NCBI GenBank assembly: GCA_018242465.1 | Contig: JAFEBY010000124.1 | Coordinates: forward strand, 1 to 54,905 | Direction of reading: 5' to 3' | Length of the DNA stretch: 54,905 bases | Source: Pseudomonadota bacterium | Lineage (GTDB): Bacteria; Pseudomonadota; Gammaproteobacteria; Xanthomonadales; Xanthomonadaceae | Part shown: positions 43,861 to 54,400 of the stretch, piece by piece | Numbering within the stretch: position 1 is the stretch's first letter | Layout of the letters: each line of letters opens with the position of its first letter | The notes under the pieces: model-generated | Seen by the model: only the letters and a program-made list of their open reading frames with translations | What the model was told of the DNA's origin: nothing | The model's database searches: none | Translations under genes and position numbers: made by a program

Positions 43861-44765
43861 CCGCGCCAGAAATCCAGTGCGATGCCGGCGAAGATCGCCA
43901 GCCCCACCCAGTTGTTGTGGCGGAACGCGCGGAAACAGCCATCGCGATCGCGGTGTTTCGCCATCCGGAATTCCCACGCCACCAGCAACGCCGCGATCGC
44001 CAATCCACCCCAATACCAGATGCCGCGATGGGCGTCGTGGCCGACCAATGCCAGCGTCGCGAACATGCAGCCATACAGCACGCCCTGTGCACCCAGGTCG
44101 GCGTCGCCGAACAGGATCGCCGTGGATTTCGCGCCCATGCGGATGTCGTCGTCGCGATCGACCATCGCATACCAGGTGTCGTAGGCAGTCGACCACAGGA
44201 TGTTGGCGATGTAGATCAGCCACGCCAGTTTCGGAACGCTGCCGGTGATCGCCGCGAATGCCATCGGGATGCCCCAGCCGAAGGCCATGCCGAGATACAC
44301 CTGCGGGAAATACGTGTAGCGCTTGAGATAGGGATAACTCGCGGCCAGCACCACGCCGACCACGCTCATCGCGATGGTCAGGCGGTTCTGGGTGAGCACC
44401 AGCGCAAATGCGGCCAGCATCAGCACTGCGAACAGGATCAGTGCCTCGCGACCACTCACCTCACCAGTCGCAAGCGGTCGTCCGCGCGTACGCTCGACTG
44501 AACCATCGAGCCAGCGATCGGCGTAATCATTGATCACGCAGCCGGCAGCCCGCGTCAGCCACACCCCGAGCGTGAATACGACGAGCGGCTTCCACGCCGG
44601 CATGCCATTGGCCGCGAACCACAGGCCCCACCACGTCGGCCACAACAGCAGCAGCCAGCCGATCGGCTTGTCGGCGCGCATCAATCGCAAGTAGAGGCGC
44701 AGCTTGCGCCGCCACTCCGGTTCGGGCGGCTGTTTCCAAGCCTCGGGGATCTGCGGTGATTGCAT
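43857..44765 (-). CDS. ubiA: 4-hydroxybenzoate polyprenyltransferase UbiA
   Basis: The 302-residue polytopic inner-membrane enzyme attaches the isoprenoid tail to 4-hydroxybenzoate in ubiquinone synthesis. It has the first Asp-rich motif NDYADRWLD (79-87), [12 protein letters not shown], and the second motif [16 protein letters not shown], with eight or nine hydrophobic helices. I chose the second ATG (MQSPQ) because AGG lies 8 nt before it; the first, two codons earlier, has no room for a ribosome site. It is divergent from the GH20 gene. Confidence 0.95.
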   Translation of the reverse strand: MQSPQIPEAWKQPPEPEWRRKLRLYLRLMRADKPIGWLLLLWPTWWGLWFAANGMPAWKPLVVFTLGVWLTRAAGCVINDYADRWLDGSVERTRGRPLATGEVSGREALILFAVLMLAAFALVLTQNRLTIAMSVVGVVLAASYPYLKRYTYFPQVYLGMAFGWGIPMAFAAITGSVPKLAWLIYIANILWSTAYDTWYAMVDRDDDIRMGAKSTAILFGDADLGAQGVLYGCMFATLALVGHDAHRGIWYWGGLAIAALLVAWEFRMAKHRDRDGCFRAFRHNNWVGLAIFAGIALDFWRG

Positions 44766-44831
44766 GCGCATAGCCTAGCAGCGCGAATGGCCCGTACAGT
44801 AGCGATTCCCGCCCGCCAATGGAGTCCACGA

Positions 44832-46460
44832 ATGAGGTTCGATCGCCGCACGCTGCCGTCCCTCCTGGTTGCCGTCTGTTGCGGCGCGATCTCCCCCCGG
44901 GCGCTTGCCGAAGACGCACCGACTGCGACGACGCCCGCGATCATCCCGCTGCCGGCCTCGATGGAAATGGACGCCGGACGGTTCCATCCCGGCAAAACCT
45001 TGCACGTCGCGATCACCGGCAAGCTCGCCGACCGTCGCGCCATCGCCACGCTCGCCAACGAGGTGCTGCGCGACGCCTGGCATCGCCCGGTCGCGACTGC
45101 TTCGGCGAAGGGCCGCGTCGATCTCCGCCTCGCCGTGGCACCCGATGCCGCCGCCAATCCCGAGTCTTACAGTTTGCGGATCGCGCGCGACGGCATCGTC
45201 ATTCGCGCACCCACCAGCACCGGCCTGTTTTACGGATTGCAGACGCTGCGCCAGATCGCAACACCCGGCAGCGATGCAAGCGCTGGTCTTCCCGCGCTGC
45301 ACATCGCCGACCAGCCGCGCTTCCACTATCGCGGACTGATGCTGGATTCGGCCCGCCACATGCAGCCGATCGCCGCGATCAAGCAACAGCTCGACCTGAT
45401 GGCGCGCTACAAGTTCAACACCTTCCATTGGCATCTCACCGACGACCAAGGTTGGCGCATCGAAATCAAACGTTTCCCCAAGCTGGCGTCGATCTCATCG
45501 ATGCGCAAGGAAACCGTGATCGGCAATATCAGCAATGGCGCTACCGCGCGCGACGGCATCCCCTACGGCGGCTACTACACGCAGGCGCAGGCCCGCGAAA
45601 TCGTTGCCTATGCACGGGCGCGGCATATCACCGTGATTCCGGAAATCGACATGCCGGGGCACATGGTCGCGGCGCTCGCGGCCTACCCGGAACTCGCCTG
45701 CACCCCGGGCCCGTTCGAGGTGTACACGACCTGGGGCATATCCGATGACGTCCTCTGTCCGAGTCCCCAGACCTTCGCCTTCATCGAAGGCGTATTGGAT
45801 GAAGTGATGGCGATCTTCCCGTCGCATTACATCCATGTCGGTGGCGACGAAGCGCCGACCACACGCTGGAAGCAGAGTGCACTGGCGCAGGACATCATCC
45901 GTCGCGAGGGATTGAAGGACGAACACGCGCTGCAAGGCTGGTTCCTGCGCCGTGTCGAAGGCTTCGTGCGTGCACATGGCCGCACCATCATCGGCTGGGA
46001 CGAGATCCTCGAGGGCGGCCCTTCACCGACCGCCACCGTGATGTCGTGGCGCGGCATGCAGGGGGGAATCGAAGCTGCACGTCTTGGCCACGACGTCGTG
46101 ATGTCGCCAACCAGCCACGCCTATCTCGACTATTGCCAGTCGAAGGCCAAGACCGAACCGCCATGCATCGGCAGCTTCCTGCCACTGCGCAAGGTCTACG
46201 ATTTCGAGCCTGTTCCCGATGAACTGACGGCGGATCAGGCCGCACACATCCTCGGCGGCCAAGGCAACCTCTGGACCGAATACCTCAAGACGCCGCAAGA
46301 CGTGCAGTACATGCTGTTTCCACGCAGTTTCGCGCTGGCGGAAGTGCTGTGGTCGCCAAAACAATCACGCGACTGGAACGGGTTCCTGCTGCGGTTGCCG
46401 GCGCAACTCGCGGAACTCGATCGCCTGCACGTGAACTATCGACGCCTGGATGCGCCCTGA
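44832..46460 (+). CDS. Beta-N-acetylhexosaminidase, GH20
   Basis: The 542-residue exported enzyme has a signal peptide (PSLLVAVCCGAISPRALA), an N-terminal Glycohydro_20b domain (about 35-165) and a GH20 catalytic barrel with YRGLMLDSARHMQPI, FHWHLTDDQGWRIEIKRFP, and the catalytic Asp339-Glu340 pair in HVGGDEAP. It removes terminal N-acetylglucosamine or N-acetylgalactosamine from glycans or chitin oligosaccharides. GGAG lies 7 nt before the ATG. Its proximity to GH92 mannosidase, sugar kinase and receptor genes suggests a role in host or environmental N-glycan use. Confidence 0.94.
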   Translation: MRFDRRTLPSLLVAVCCGAISPRALAEDAPTATTPAIIPLPASMEMDAGRFHPGKTLHVAITGKLADRRAIATLANEVLRDAWHRPVATASAKGRVDLRLAVAPDAAANPESYSLRIARDGIVIRAPTSTGLFYGLQTLRQIATPGSDASAGLPALHIADQPRFHYRGLMLDSARHMQPIAAIKQQLDLMARYKFNTFHWHLTDDQGWRIEIKRFPKLASISSMRKETVIGNISNGATARDGIPYGGYYTQAQAREIVAYARARHITVIPEIDMPGHMVAALAAYPELACTPGPFEVYTTWGISDDVLCPSPQTFAFIEGVLDEVMAIFPSHYIHVGGDEAPTTRWKQSALAQDIIRREGLKDEHALQGWFLRRVEGFVRAHGRTIIGWDEILEGGPSPTATVMSWRGMQGGIEAARLGHDVVMSPTSHAYLDYCQSKAKTEPPCIGSFLPLRKVYDFEPVPDELTADQAAHILGGQGNLWTEYLKTPQDVQYMLFPRSFALAEVLWSPKQSRDWNGFLLRLPAQLAELDRLHVNYRRLDAP

Positions 46461-46465
46461 TCCTC

Positions 46466-46471
46466 TACAAT
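46466..46471 (+). promoter_or_regulatory. Possible -10 box of the tRNA-Arg gene
   Basis: TACAAT lies 28 nt before the tRNA, but the -35 position has only a poor match, and a GC-rich palindrome (TCCGCCGCGGCGGA) fills the leader. Weak evidence. Confidence 0.3.
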
Positions 46472-46499
46472 GCACGCTCCGCCGCGGCGGACACGGCAC

Positions 46500-46576
46500 G
46501 CGCCCGTAGCTCAGCCGGATAGAGTAGTGGCTTCCGAAGCCATTGGTCGGGGGTTCGAATCCCTCCGGGCGCGCCA
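46500..46576 (+). tRNA. tRNA-Arg (anticodon CCG)
   Basis: The sequence folds as a standard cloverleaf. The acceptor stem GCGCCCG pairs with CGGGCGC, with discriminator G and an encoded CCA. The D arm is GTAGCTCAGCCGGATAGAG, the anticodon loop TTCCGAA presents CCG, and the T loop is GTTCGAATC. It reads CGG arginine codons. It lies 39 nt after the GH20 stop and ends in a terminator. Confidence 0.97.
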
Positions 46577-46613
46577 TCCTCTTCGATACCGCGACAGGCG
46601 TACTCAACGCGAA

Positions 46614-46638
46614 GGGCCCGGGCAACCGGACCTTTTTT
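46614..46638 (+). terminator. Rho-independent terminator of tRNA-Arg
   Basis: A GGCCCGG/CCGGACC stem with one mismatch and a GCAA tetraloop is followed by TTTTTT. It ends 1 nt before the convergent GH92 stop codon. Confidence 0.85.
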
Positions 46639-46639
46639 G

Positions 46640-49090
46640 TCAGGGCGAACCCGGACACGCCGGTGCCGGTGCATCTTGCGGCCGCGTGCCCCACCCCTTC
46701 GGATCGGGCTTGCCGCTCAATGCGAATTGCAGCGTGCCGCCGCGACGTAGTGCATCGACATCCAGCCACACGTTGCCCACCTGCTTGCCGTTGAACTTCA
46801 CCGACGACACGTAAGCCGCAGCACCCGGCTTTGCCGCCGGCGCTTCGACGCGCAAGGTGCGTCCTTCGCCAAGATCAAGGGTGATGCGCGGATAGCGCGG
46901 CGGCAGCAGCAGCATTTCGCCGGTGCCCGACATCAACGGCGAAATACCGAGCGCGCTGAACAGATACCAGGCCGACATGGTGCCGAGGTCGTCATTGCCG
47001 GTCACGCCATTCGGCGCGTTGGTGAACAGCGTCTGTGCCGCACGCAACACGCCTGCCGTTTTCCACGGTTGGCCGATCAGGCTGTACAAGCTCGGCACCA
47101 GCATGGTCGGTTCGTTGTTGGGATTGAACCGGTACTGGCCGTAGTAGTCGTAGGCACCGCCGACCCACGCCTTGCGCGCAGCCTGCGGATCGGCGCCGAT
47201 GATGTCGTACGCGAAGAACGCATCGAGGCGCTTGCCCATCTGCTCACGTCCACCCATTGCGTTCGCGAGTGCCGGCACGTCCTGCGGCACCATCCACTGG
47301 TATTGCCATGCAGTGCCTTCATGGAAGCCGTAGTGCGAGCGCGGGCTGTAGCGGCCACTCGGCGGCGTGAACCAGTCGCCGCCTTCCAGCTTCGGGTGCG
47401 GGAAGCCGACGAAGCCTGATTCGGGTTCGCCCAATTTTGCATCCCACAGATTGCGCCAGTTGCCGGCGCGCGCCTGCAATGCCTTGGCATCCTCTTCATG
47501 TCCCAATGCCTGCGCCATCTGTGTGAGGGAACAATCGGCCGCTGCATATTCGAACGTGGCGGAACCGCCGTTGCCAGGATCGACATCCATGCCCTTGGCC
47601 GGGAAGGTGCGATCGAACATCACGAAACCATGCGCCAGATAATTCGCGTTGCCGGCACGACCTTCGCTGCGCGATGCCAGCGGCGGCACTTCCCAGGCGT
47701 TCTTGCGCAGCGCCGTCCATGCTTCGTTTTCCATGCCCTTCAGCGCGCCATAGCGCCAGAGGTCGACGAGAAACGGGGTCACTGGATCGCCGGTCATGGT
47801 GTTGGTGTCGAAATCCGCGTATCCCCATTTCGGCAACCACCCGTTTTGCGCATCGATCGCGATCAGGGTGCGGCCAATGTCACGTGCACGTTGCGGCTGC
47901 AGCAGTGCCAGCAACTGGTTCTGGGCACGATAGGTATCCCACAGCGAGAAGTATTCGTAATAGGTCCAGCCGTCGGCGCGATGGATCTTGTCGTCATAGC
48001 CACGATAGCGGCCGTCGGCATCATTGCCGGTCATCGGCTGCAGGAAGGCGTGATAGAGCGCGGTATAGAACACGCTGCGATCGTCGGCGGAACCACCCTC
48101 GATCTTCGCTTTCGCCAGTTCCCTGCCCCAATCCCGCTGCGCCGAGGCACGCATTGCATCGAAGCCGATCAGCTTGCCGTTGTGCATGCCTTCGGCACGA
48201 AGATTGTTGCGCGCGCCCTCGATGTCGACGTGCGAGATCGCGGTGGTCGCGGTGATGCTGCGGTCTCCTTGCAACCCGAAGCTCACCCACGCGCCGTTCA
48301 ACGGTTCGTATTCGCTTTCCATGCTGTAGCGCGCACCGGGCGTGCCGCCGGCCTGGCCCCACACGCCGAAGGCAGTGAACGGGCGATCGAACTCGATGCG
48401 GAACCAGGTCGAATACTGGTGGCCGCCACAAAAACTCAGGGTGGTGATCTTGCCTTCCAGCGCACGATCGCCGACCACCCGCACTTCACTGCCGATCACC
48501 CGATGCTTGGCATTCGCCTGCGCGACATTGACCAGCACGTGGCCGGTATCGGTTCCGGCAGCCCAGGTATAGCGTTCGGCGGACGCGCGCGGCATCGCGG
48601 TGGTCTCGATGTCGATGCCGCCGTAATCGGTCAGGTGTGCCTTGAAATAGCCGGCTTCATGGGCGCCACCTTCGAGTGTGTAGCGCGCGCCGTAACGGTT
48701 CTGGTCGAAGGATTTGCTGGTTTTGGTATCGAAACTTCCGCCGGGCGCGATGGTTCCTGTCACCGGCAGCACCGAGACCTGCCCGCCCTGCTCCCAACAT
48801 CCCGCCCCCGACAGGAAGGAATGACCGATGCCGCGGATCTTGTCGTCGCCATAGCGCCAGCCGGCGTAATGCGAACCGATCGGGCTGGCCTGGATCATCC
48901 CGAACGGTGCCGAGGCACCGGGGAAGGTATTGCCCTCGTCCTGGGTTCCGATCAACGTGTTGACGGTCGCGGCCAGCGATGGGTGGGCCTGTGATGCCGC
49001 GGCCAAGCTTGTCGGGATCGTCAACGCCAGCGCAGCGGCAACCGTTGCCAGAGGACGGAAGGAGAAATGCGATCGGAACAGGTTGGGCAT
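46640..49090 (-). CDS. Alpha-1,2-mannosidase, GH92
   Basis: The 816-residue exported enzyme has a signal peptide (ATVAAALALTIPTSLAAA) and the GH92 two-domain layout: an N-terminal beta-sandwich with VNTLIGTQDEGNTFPGASAPFGMIQASP, and a C-terminal (alpha/alpha)6 domain with DTYRAQNQLLALLQP, GNGGSATFEYAAADCSLTQMA and GNDDLGTMSAWYLFSALG. GH92 enzymes are calcium-dependent exo-mannosidases that trim mannose from N-glycans or fungal mannan. The ATG follows GAGG by 5 nt. It is divergent from the LacI regulator, with an ATCGAT-centred operator between them. Confidence 0.96.
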   Translation of the reverse strand: MPNLFRSHFSFRPLATVAAALALTIPTSLAAASQAHPSLAATVNTLIGTQDEGNTFPGASAPFGMIQASPIGSHYAGWRYGDDKIRGIGHSFLSGAGCWEQGGQVSVLPVTGTIAPGGSFDTKTSKSFDQNRYGARYTLEGGAHEAGYFKAHLTDYGGIDIETTAMPRASAERYTWAAGTDTGHVLVNVAQANAKHRVIGSEVRVVGDRALEGKITTLSFCGGHQYSTWFRIEFDRPFTAFGVWGQAGGTPGARYSMESEYEPLNGAWVSFGLQGDRSITATTAISHVDIEGARNNLRAEGMHNGKLIGFDAMRASAQRDWGRELAKAKIEGGSADDRSVFYTALYHAFLQPMTGNDADGRYRGYDDKIHRADGWTYYEYFSLWDTYRAQNQLLALLQPQRARDIGRTLIAIDAQNGWLPKWGYADFDTNTMTGDPVTPFLVDLWRYGALKGMENEAWTALRKNAWEVPPLASRSEGRAGNANYLAHGFVMFDRTFPAKGMDVDPGNGGSATFEYAAADCSLTQMAQALGHEEDAKALQARAGNWRNLWDAKLGEPESGFVGFPHPKLEGGDWFTPPSGRYSPRSHYGFHEGTAWQYQWMVPQDVPALANAMGGREQMGKRLDAFFAYDIIGADPQAARKAWVGGAYDYYGQYRFNPNNEPTMLVPSLYSLIGQPWKTAGVLRAAQTLFTNAPNGVTGNDDLGTMSAWYLFSALGISPLMSGTGEMLLLPPRYPRITLDLGEGRTLRVEAPAAKPGAAAYVSSVKFNGKQVGNVWLDVDALRRGGTLQFALSGKPDPKGWGTRPQDAPAPACPGSP

Positions 49091-49140
49091 GCGGGCCTCG
49101 GGACTGTGCGAACACGGGTCGTCCGGGATGATATGCTCGA

Positions 49141-49156
49141 TTTGAATCGATTTAAA
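49141..49156. promoter_or_regulatory. Probable LacI-family operator O1 (GH92/regulator gap)
   Basis: TTTGAATCGATTTAAA is a near-perfect palindrome centred on ATCGAT, as expected for a LacI-type dimer. It lies 14 nt before the regulator ATG and about 50 nt before the GH92 ATG, so it can control both. Related palindromes lie before the receptor gene. Confidence 0.7.
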
Positions 49157-49170
49157 AGCCCGATACCCCC

Positions 49171-50208
49171 ATGAGTGCCCGGCAACGCATCACCGTCGAA
49201 GACATCGCCCGCGCCTGCGGCGTTTCCCGTGCCACCGTGTCGCTGGTTCTGCGCAGCAGCCCGCTGGTGCATCGCGATACCCGTCAGCGCGTCGAAGAGG
49301 AAATGAAGCGCCAGGGCTACGTCTACAACCGCGCGGCTGCCAATCTGCGCCGGCAGGTATCCAACAGCGTGGCCCTCGTCATCAACGATCTTTCCAATCC
49401 GTTCTTCGCCGAGTTCGCCACCGGCGTCGACGAAGCGCTGGGCGGCAAGGGCTACGTCACTCTGCTCGGTTGCAGCAACGAATCACCGCAGCGCCAGCTA
49501 CAGGTGCTCAATTCGCTGATGGAACATCATCCCGCCGCGATCATCCTGTCGCCGGCGGAAAACACCGATGCCCGTGACGTCGCCCGCGTGGTCGGCACCA
49601 CCCCGGTGGTGGTGTTCAACCGCATGCTCGACCATGACGGCGACGGTTTCGACCACGATTTCCTCGGCCTCGACAACCGTGGCGGCGCCATGCAGGCGAC
49701 TGCGCACCTGATCGCGCGCGGTCATCGCGACATCGCCTTTTTTGGCGGCCACGCCCATTCCAGCTCGTGCCAGGAGCGCCGCGAAGGCTATCGCGATGCC
49801 ATGGAACAGGCCGGATTGCCCATCCGCGACGAATGGCTGGTCGAATCGGCGCCAACCCGCGTCGACGCCTGCGCCCGCAGCGAAGCCCTGTTTTCCGGCA
49901 AGACCAAGCCGACCGCCGCGGTTTGCTACAACGATGCCGTCGCCCTCGGCCTGATGCTCGGCCTCGCCCATCACGGCCTGCATCCCGGCATCGATTTCGC
50001 CGTCACCGGATTCGACGACATCCCCGAGGCGGCGATGAGCATGCCCGCGCTCACCACCCTCGTCGCCGATCCGCGCGCGCGCGGCCGCCAGGCCGCCGAC
50101 ATGGTGCTGCGCCGCGTCGAACACACAACGCCCGTTTCGCCTCCCAACATCGTGCCGGTGCGGCTGGTCGAACGCACCAGCAGCCCACAACCAGGATCCG
50201 ACCCTTGA
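49171..50208 (+). CDS. LacI-family transcriptional regulator
   Basis: The 345-residue protein has an N-terminal helix-turn-helix (VEDIARACGVSRATVSLVLR, 9-28) with hinge NRAAANLRRQ, and a periplasmic-binding-protein-like sugar domain (about 65-335) with SVALVINDLSNPFFAEFATGVDEAL and DFAVTGFDDIPEAAMS. It probably represses the neighbouring mannosidase, kinase and receptor genes until a sugar (perhaps mannose) binds; this is inferred from context. The stop is TGA, with a TTG/ATG start of the kinase gene just after it. Confidence 0.94.
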   Translation: MSARQRITVEDIARACGVSRATVSLVLRSSPLVHRDTRQRVEEEMKRQGYVYNRAAANLRRQVSNSVALVINDLSNPFFAEFATGVDEALGGKGYVTLLGCSNESPQRQLQVLNSLMEHHPAAIILSPAENTDARDVARVVGTTPVVVFNRMLDHDGDGFDHDFLGLDNRGGAMQATAHLIARGHRDIAFFGGHAHSSSCQERREGYRDAMEQAGLPIRDEWLVESAPTRVDACARSEALFSGKTKPTAAVCYNDAVALGLMLGLAHHGLHPGIDFAVTGFDDIPEAAMSMPALTTLVADPRARGRQAADMVLRRVEHTTPVSPPNIVPVRLVERTSSPQPGSDP

Positions 50209-50213
50209 GCACG

Positions 50214-51182
50214 ATGAGCAAGATTGTCTGTTTCGGCGAAGCCCTGATCGACTTCCTCGCGGCGCCCGAAGGGGGGCAAGGTCGCGTGTTCCGCCAGTTC
50301 GCCGGTGGTGCACCGGCCAATGCTGCGGTTGCGATCGCGCGCCTCGGTGGCGCCTGTGAATTCGTCGGCATGCTCGGCCGCGACATGTTCGGCGACTTCC
50401 TGCTCGACAGCCTGCACGAGTCCGGCGTCGGCACGCGCTTCGTACACCGCACCGACCGCGCCAACACCGCGCTGGCCTTCGTTTCGCTCGATGCCCGCGG
50501 TGAACGCAGTTTCAGTTTCTACCGACCGCCCGCTGCCGACCTGCTGTTCGCGCAAGACGATTTCGACGACGCCTGCTTCCACGACCTCGGCATCTTCCAC
50601 GTCTGCAGCAACAGCATGACCGACGCATGCATCGCCGATGCGACCTTCGCCGGCATGCAGCGCGCGCGTGTCGCCGGCGCGCTGATCAGCATGGACATCA
50701 ACTTGCGTCCGGCGCTGTGGCCGGAAGGCACGCCGGTGATCGAGCGCTTGTGGCAGGCACTGGCACTGGCCGACATGGTCAAGCTCGCGCGCGAGGAACT
50801 GGAGTTCCTGCAGCAAGGCACGTCATCGGCCGATGCCGTCATCAAACGCTTGCTGCACGATGCCCGCCTCGTTCTTGTCACCGATGGCGGCGAACCGATC
50901 CGCTGGCATACGCGCAATGGCTCCGGCGTTGTCACGCCGCCGCGTGTCACCGCGCTTGACACCACCGCCGCCGGCGACGCCTTCATCGGCGGACTGTTGT
51001 GCGGATTGCAGCGCGACAACATCGACACCGCGCGCTTCGATGCTTTCCTTGCCGATACCGATGCGCTGGAACACGCACTGCGTTATGCCGCCGCCTGCGG
51101 GGCATTCGCGGTGACGCGTCATGGTTCGTTCGCGTCGTTGCCGACGCATGAAGAAGCACTGGCGCTGCTCGCCACGCGGTGA
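50214..51182 (+). CDS. PfkB-family sugar kinase (fructokinase/mannokinase)
   Basis: The roughly 322-residue kinase has the first PfkB signature (FRQFAGGAPANAAVAIARLGG, about 25-45) and the second with DTTAAGDAFIGGLL (249-262), Asp255 being the catalytic base. It phosphorylates a hexose. In a GH92 locus a mannose- or fructose-type substrate is plausible; the specificity cannot be read. A TTG three codons upstream overlaps the regulator stop and has AGGA at good spacing, so the true start may be there. It is probably cotranscribed with the LacI gene. Confidence 0.92.
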   Translation: MSKIVCFGEALIDFLAAPEGGQGRVFRQFAGGAPANAAVAIARLGGACEFVGMLGRDMFGDFLLDSLHESGVGTRFVHRTDRANTALAFVSLDARGERSFSFYRPPAADLLFAQDDFDDACFHDLGIFHVCSNSMTDACIADATFAGMQRARVAGALISMDINLRPALWPEGTPVIERLWQALALADMVKLAREELEFLQQGTSSADAVIKRLLHDARLVLVTDGGEPIRWHTRNGSGVVTPPRVTALDTTAAGDAFIGGLLCGLQRDNIDTARFDAFLADTDALEHALRYAAACGAFAVTRHGSFASLPTHEEALALLATR

Positions 51183-51259
51183 TTTTCCTGAATGCGGGAA
51201 GTGCTGCGGGGCAGCATGCATCTGCTACGAACCCGTGCTATTAATCCGGTGCCGTGACA

Positions 51260-51273
51260 TTAGATCGATCTAA
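51260..51273. promoter_or_regulatory. Probable LacI-family operator O2 (receptor upstream region)
   Basis: TTAGATCGATCTAA is a perfect 14-bp palindrome centred on ATCGAT, followed at once by another ATCGATCGATC stretch. It lies about 150 nt before the receptor ATG and matches the core of O1. Confidence 0.65.
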
Positions 51274-51364
51274 ATCGATCGATCACGGTTGCAGGGAAGG
51301 GTCGGGAGTCTGACGGTGGGCGGCTGCTGTGAATCCGGGCAGTCGAAGCGGTTTCCCCTCGATT

Positions 51365-51376
51365 TGGATCGATCCA
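51365..51376. promoter_or_regulatory. Probable LacI-family operator O3 (close to receptor)
   Basis: TGGATCGATCCA is a perfect 12-bp palindrome with the same ATCGAT core, about 50 nt before the receptor ATG, where binding would block transcription. Confidence 0.65.
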
Positions 51377-51424
51377 TATCCTCCCCGCGCTCGTCGCCGA
51401 TCCAATCCCAGCAGAGAGAATGGA

Positions 51425-54400
51425 ATGAAACTGTCGCCCCGATCGCAGCACCGGAACCCGCTGTCCACCGCTATTGCCGTCGTCCTCGCCACCGCTGCGG
51501 TGTCGCCGGCCATCGCCTTCGCCCAACAAGCGACCGTCCCCACCGACAGCGCCGTGACCAGCGCGCAGGCGAACCAGAAGAAAGCTGGAGAACTCGACAA
51601 GGTCACGGTCACCGGCTATCGCTACTCGATCGAGAAGAGCCTCGACCAGAAACGCGACGCCAACGCGATCGTCGAGGTGATCACCGCCGAAGACGTCGGC
51701 AAGTTCCCCGACAAGAACGTCGCCGACGCACTGCAGCGCGTACCGGGCGTGATCATCAGCCGCAGTGGCGGCGAGGGCAAGAATGTCAGTGTCCGCGGCC
51801 TGGCCTCCGACCTGACCCTGACCGAATTGAACGGCAACTACGTGGCCACCGCCGAATCGAACGGCGACCCGACGCGTTCCTTCAACTACACGCTGATGCC
51901 GTCGAACATGCTATCCAGCGCGGAACTGTTCAAGACGCAGGAAGCGCGCATCGACGAAGGCGGCGTGGGCGGTACGGTGATCCTGCACACCCGTCGTCCG
52001 CTGAGCGTGAAGTCCAACAGCGGTTTCGTCAGCGTTGAAGGCGCGATGGCCGACAACCGCGCGCACGACAAGATCGACCCGTCGGTGTCTGCGCAGTATT
52101 CATGGCATGACAAGGGCAATCGCTTCGGCATTCTGGTCGGCTATACCCACCAGAAGCGCAGCGCGCGCACCATGGGCACAAGCACCGAAGATTGGCAGTG
52201 GTATGGCGATGATTACACCAACCACCCCGCCACCGATGTCAACGGTCGCCCACAGAACCAGGATGGCATCCATTACTGGTGGGGCGAATCCGGTTTTCAT
52301 GACCAGAATGGTGGCTACTACACCAACTTCTTCATGCCGACTTCGGTCAACACGAGCGTCACCAACGAACAGCGCGAACGCAAGGGCGGCCAGCTGACCG
52401 CGCAGTTCAAACCGACCAACGCGCTGACCCTGACAGCCAACTACTTCCGCTTCGATCTGTCACAAAATTCCCAAACCAACACGCTGAAGATCCCGGAATG
52501 GAACCTTGCCCGTTATGCCGGTGACGGCAACTGGCCGGGTGGCCGCATGCTCGATGGGCTGACCATGGACCCGAGCGGCACCATCGTCACCGGCGCGCAG
52601 TACAGTGCACACCCCGGAAAAACCTACTACTGCAGCGGCGCCCAGGCCGGGGCAGGTGGCTTGACCAACACTGGCGGCTTCGGCCCCGACGATTGCACGA
52701 TCCCGACGCCGCAGATTACCGGCAGCTACAACCTGCAAAAAGCCTTGTCGCAGACGTTCGATCTCGAAGTGGAATGGCACCACGGTCCGTTCGATGCATC
52801 GCTCAAGGGCGGTCGCACCTGGGCCAGTGGCGGCCCCTCGCTGCAGTACACGATCCCGATCAAGCCGCGCATGCAAAACCCGGACGGCAGCTGGACGCTC
52901 GGCAACTATGCAAGTGCATGGAACCTGAGCGGTACGCCATCAATGACGTTTTCACCACAACTGATGCAGAACCTCAGGAACGGCATCCTGGAAGCCGATC
53001 TCGGCTCGACCGGTTCGTCCTGGACCAAGAACAATACCTGGCAGAAGTTCGCCCAGCTTGATTTCACCTGGCACAGCCAGAGCAGCTGGCTGCAATCGCT
53101 GCAGTTCGGCGCCAAATACCGTGACGGTGGCACCCACCGCAGCACCGGCAACAATTACTGGGTCTGCCCGGGCACCGACCCGGGCGACTATGACAATCGC
53201 GTCGGGCAAAGCAGCAATCCCTGCCCTGCGCTTGCCAGCCAGTTCCCGTCGTACCTGCTGTACCAGAATTCGCTGCCCAACACCGGCGGCGCCTTCAACA
53301 ACAGCGCGTTCCCGGCGATCAACTATCCGACCTACATCACTTACCTGAACAACACCTTCGGGCCGATGCGAGTCCGCAACGAGCCCAATTTCGTCTACAA
53401 CGTGGGCGAGAAGATCTCCTCGATCTATGCTCAGGCCAACTTCGGGACAGAACGCCTGCGGGGCAATGTCGGCGTTCGTCTGGTTCGCACCCAGCAGCAT
53501 GCCGATTCCACAGACCAGGTCGATTACTACAACGCCTACTTCTATCGCGGCGCCTCCGGCACCGTCGCACCCTGCACCGGTGGCGGTACGATCCCGGCCG
53601 TCGGTGCGCCAGCCGGTTCGGGCTGCCAAGGCGGCTACACCACACTGCCGGACAGCCAGACCAACCCGGCCACCGGACATGTCTCGTCCTTCGTGGTCAG
53701 CTCGCTCGATCGCACCTACAACGACGTGCTGCCCAGCTTCAACATCGCCTATGACATCACCAAGAATTTGGTGCTGCGTGGCGCGGCCTCCAAGGTCATC
53801 TCGCGTCCCGGCTACAGCGATATTGCCTCGCCGGGCGGCTTGTCCTACGTCAGCCAGCAGTACGTGACCGATCACCAGTTGATCGGCGGCGGCGGCCAGA
53901 TGGGCTGGACCGGCAATGGCAGCAACAAGAACCTGGAACCGTACAAGGCCACCCAATTCGACCTCGGCCTGGAGTGGTACTTCCACCCGGGCTCGATCCT
54001 GGGTGGCGATGTGTTCCGCAAGAATGTCAGCAACTTCTCGGTACCGGTGGTGCAGAACGTGTCGATGAGCATCGATACCAGCAACATCAAGTTCAACGGC
54101 GTCCCTGTATCGACCCAGAACCCGGTGACGGTGCAGAACTACTCCACCACCGCTGGCGGTCGCAATGGCGTGTCCGAAGGCATCGAGATCTATGCGCAGC
54201 ACACGCTGGATTTCGGCCTCGGCTTCCAGGTCAACTACACCTACAACAAGACCAACGAAGCGGCGATCACCCTCGCGGACGGCACCTCCATCGGCAAGTC
54301 GCCGCTGGTCGGCAGCGCCAAGAACCAGGCCAACTTCACCGTGTTCTACGAAACGCCGAAATTGCTCCTGCGCGCGTCGTACAACCGTCGCGGCGAAGTG

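Noticed and set aside
46500-46660. Integration (att) site of a mobile element at the tRNA-Arg gene
   Set aside because: No integrase gene and no direct repeat of the tRNA 3' end were seen nearby, and the flanking genes look chromosomal.
47498-48994. 498-codon plus-strand frame opposite GH92
   Set aside because: GH92 is complete and conserved on the minus strand; the opposite product has no domain.
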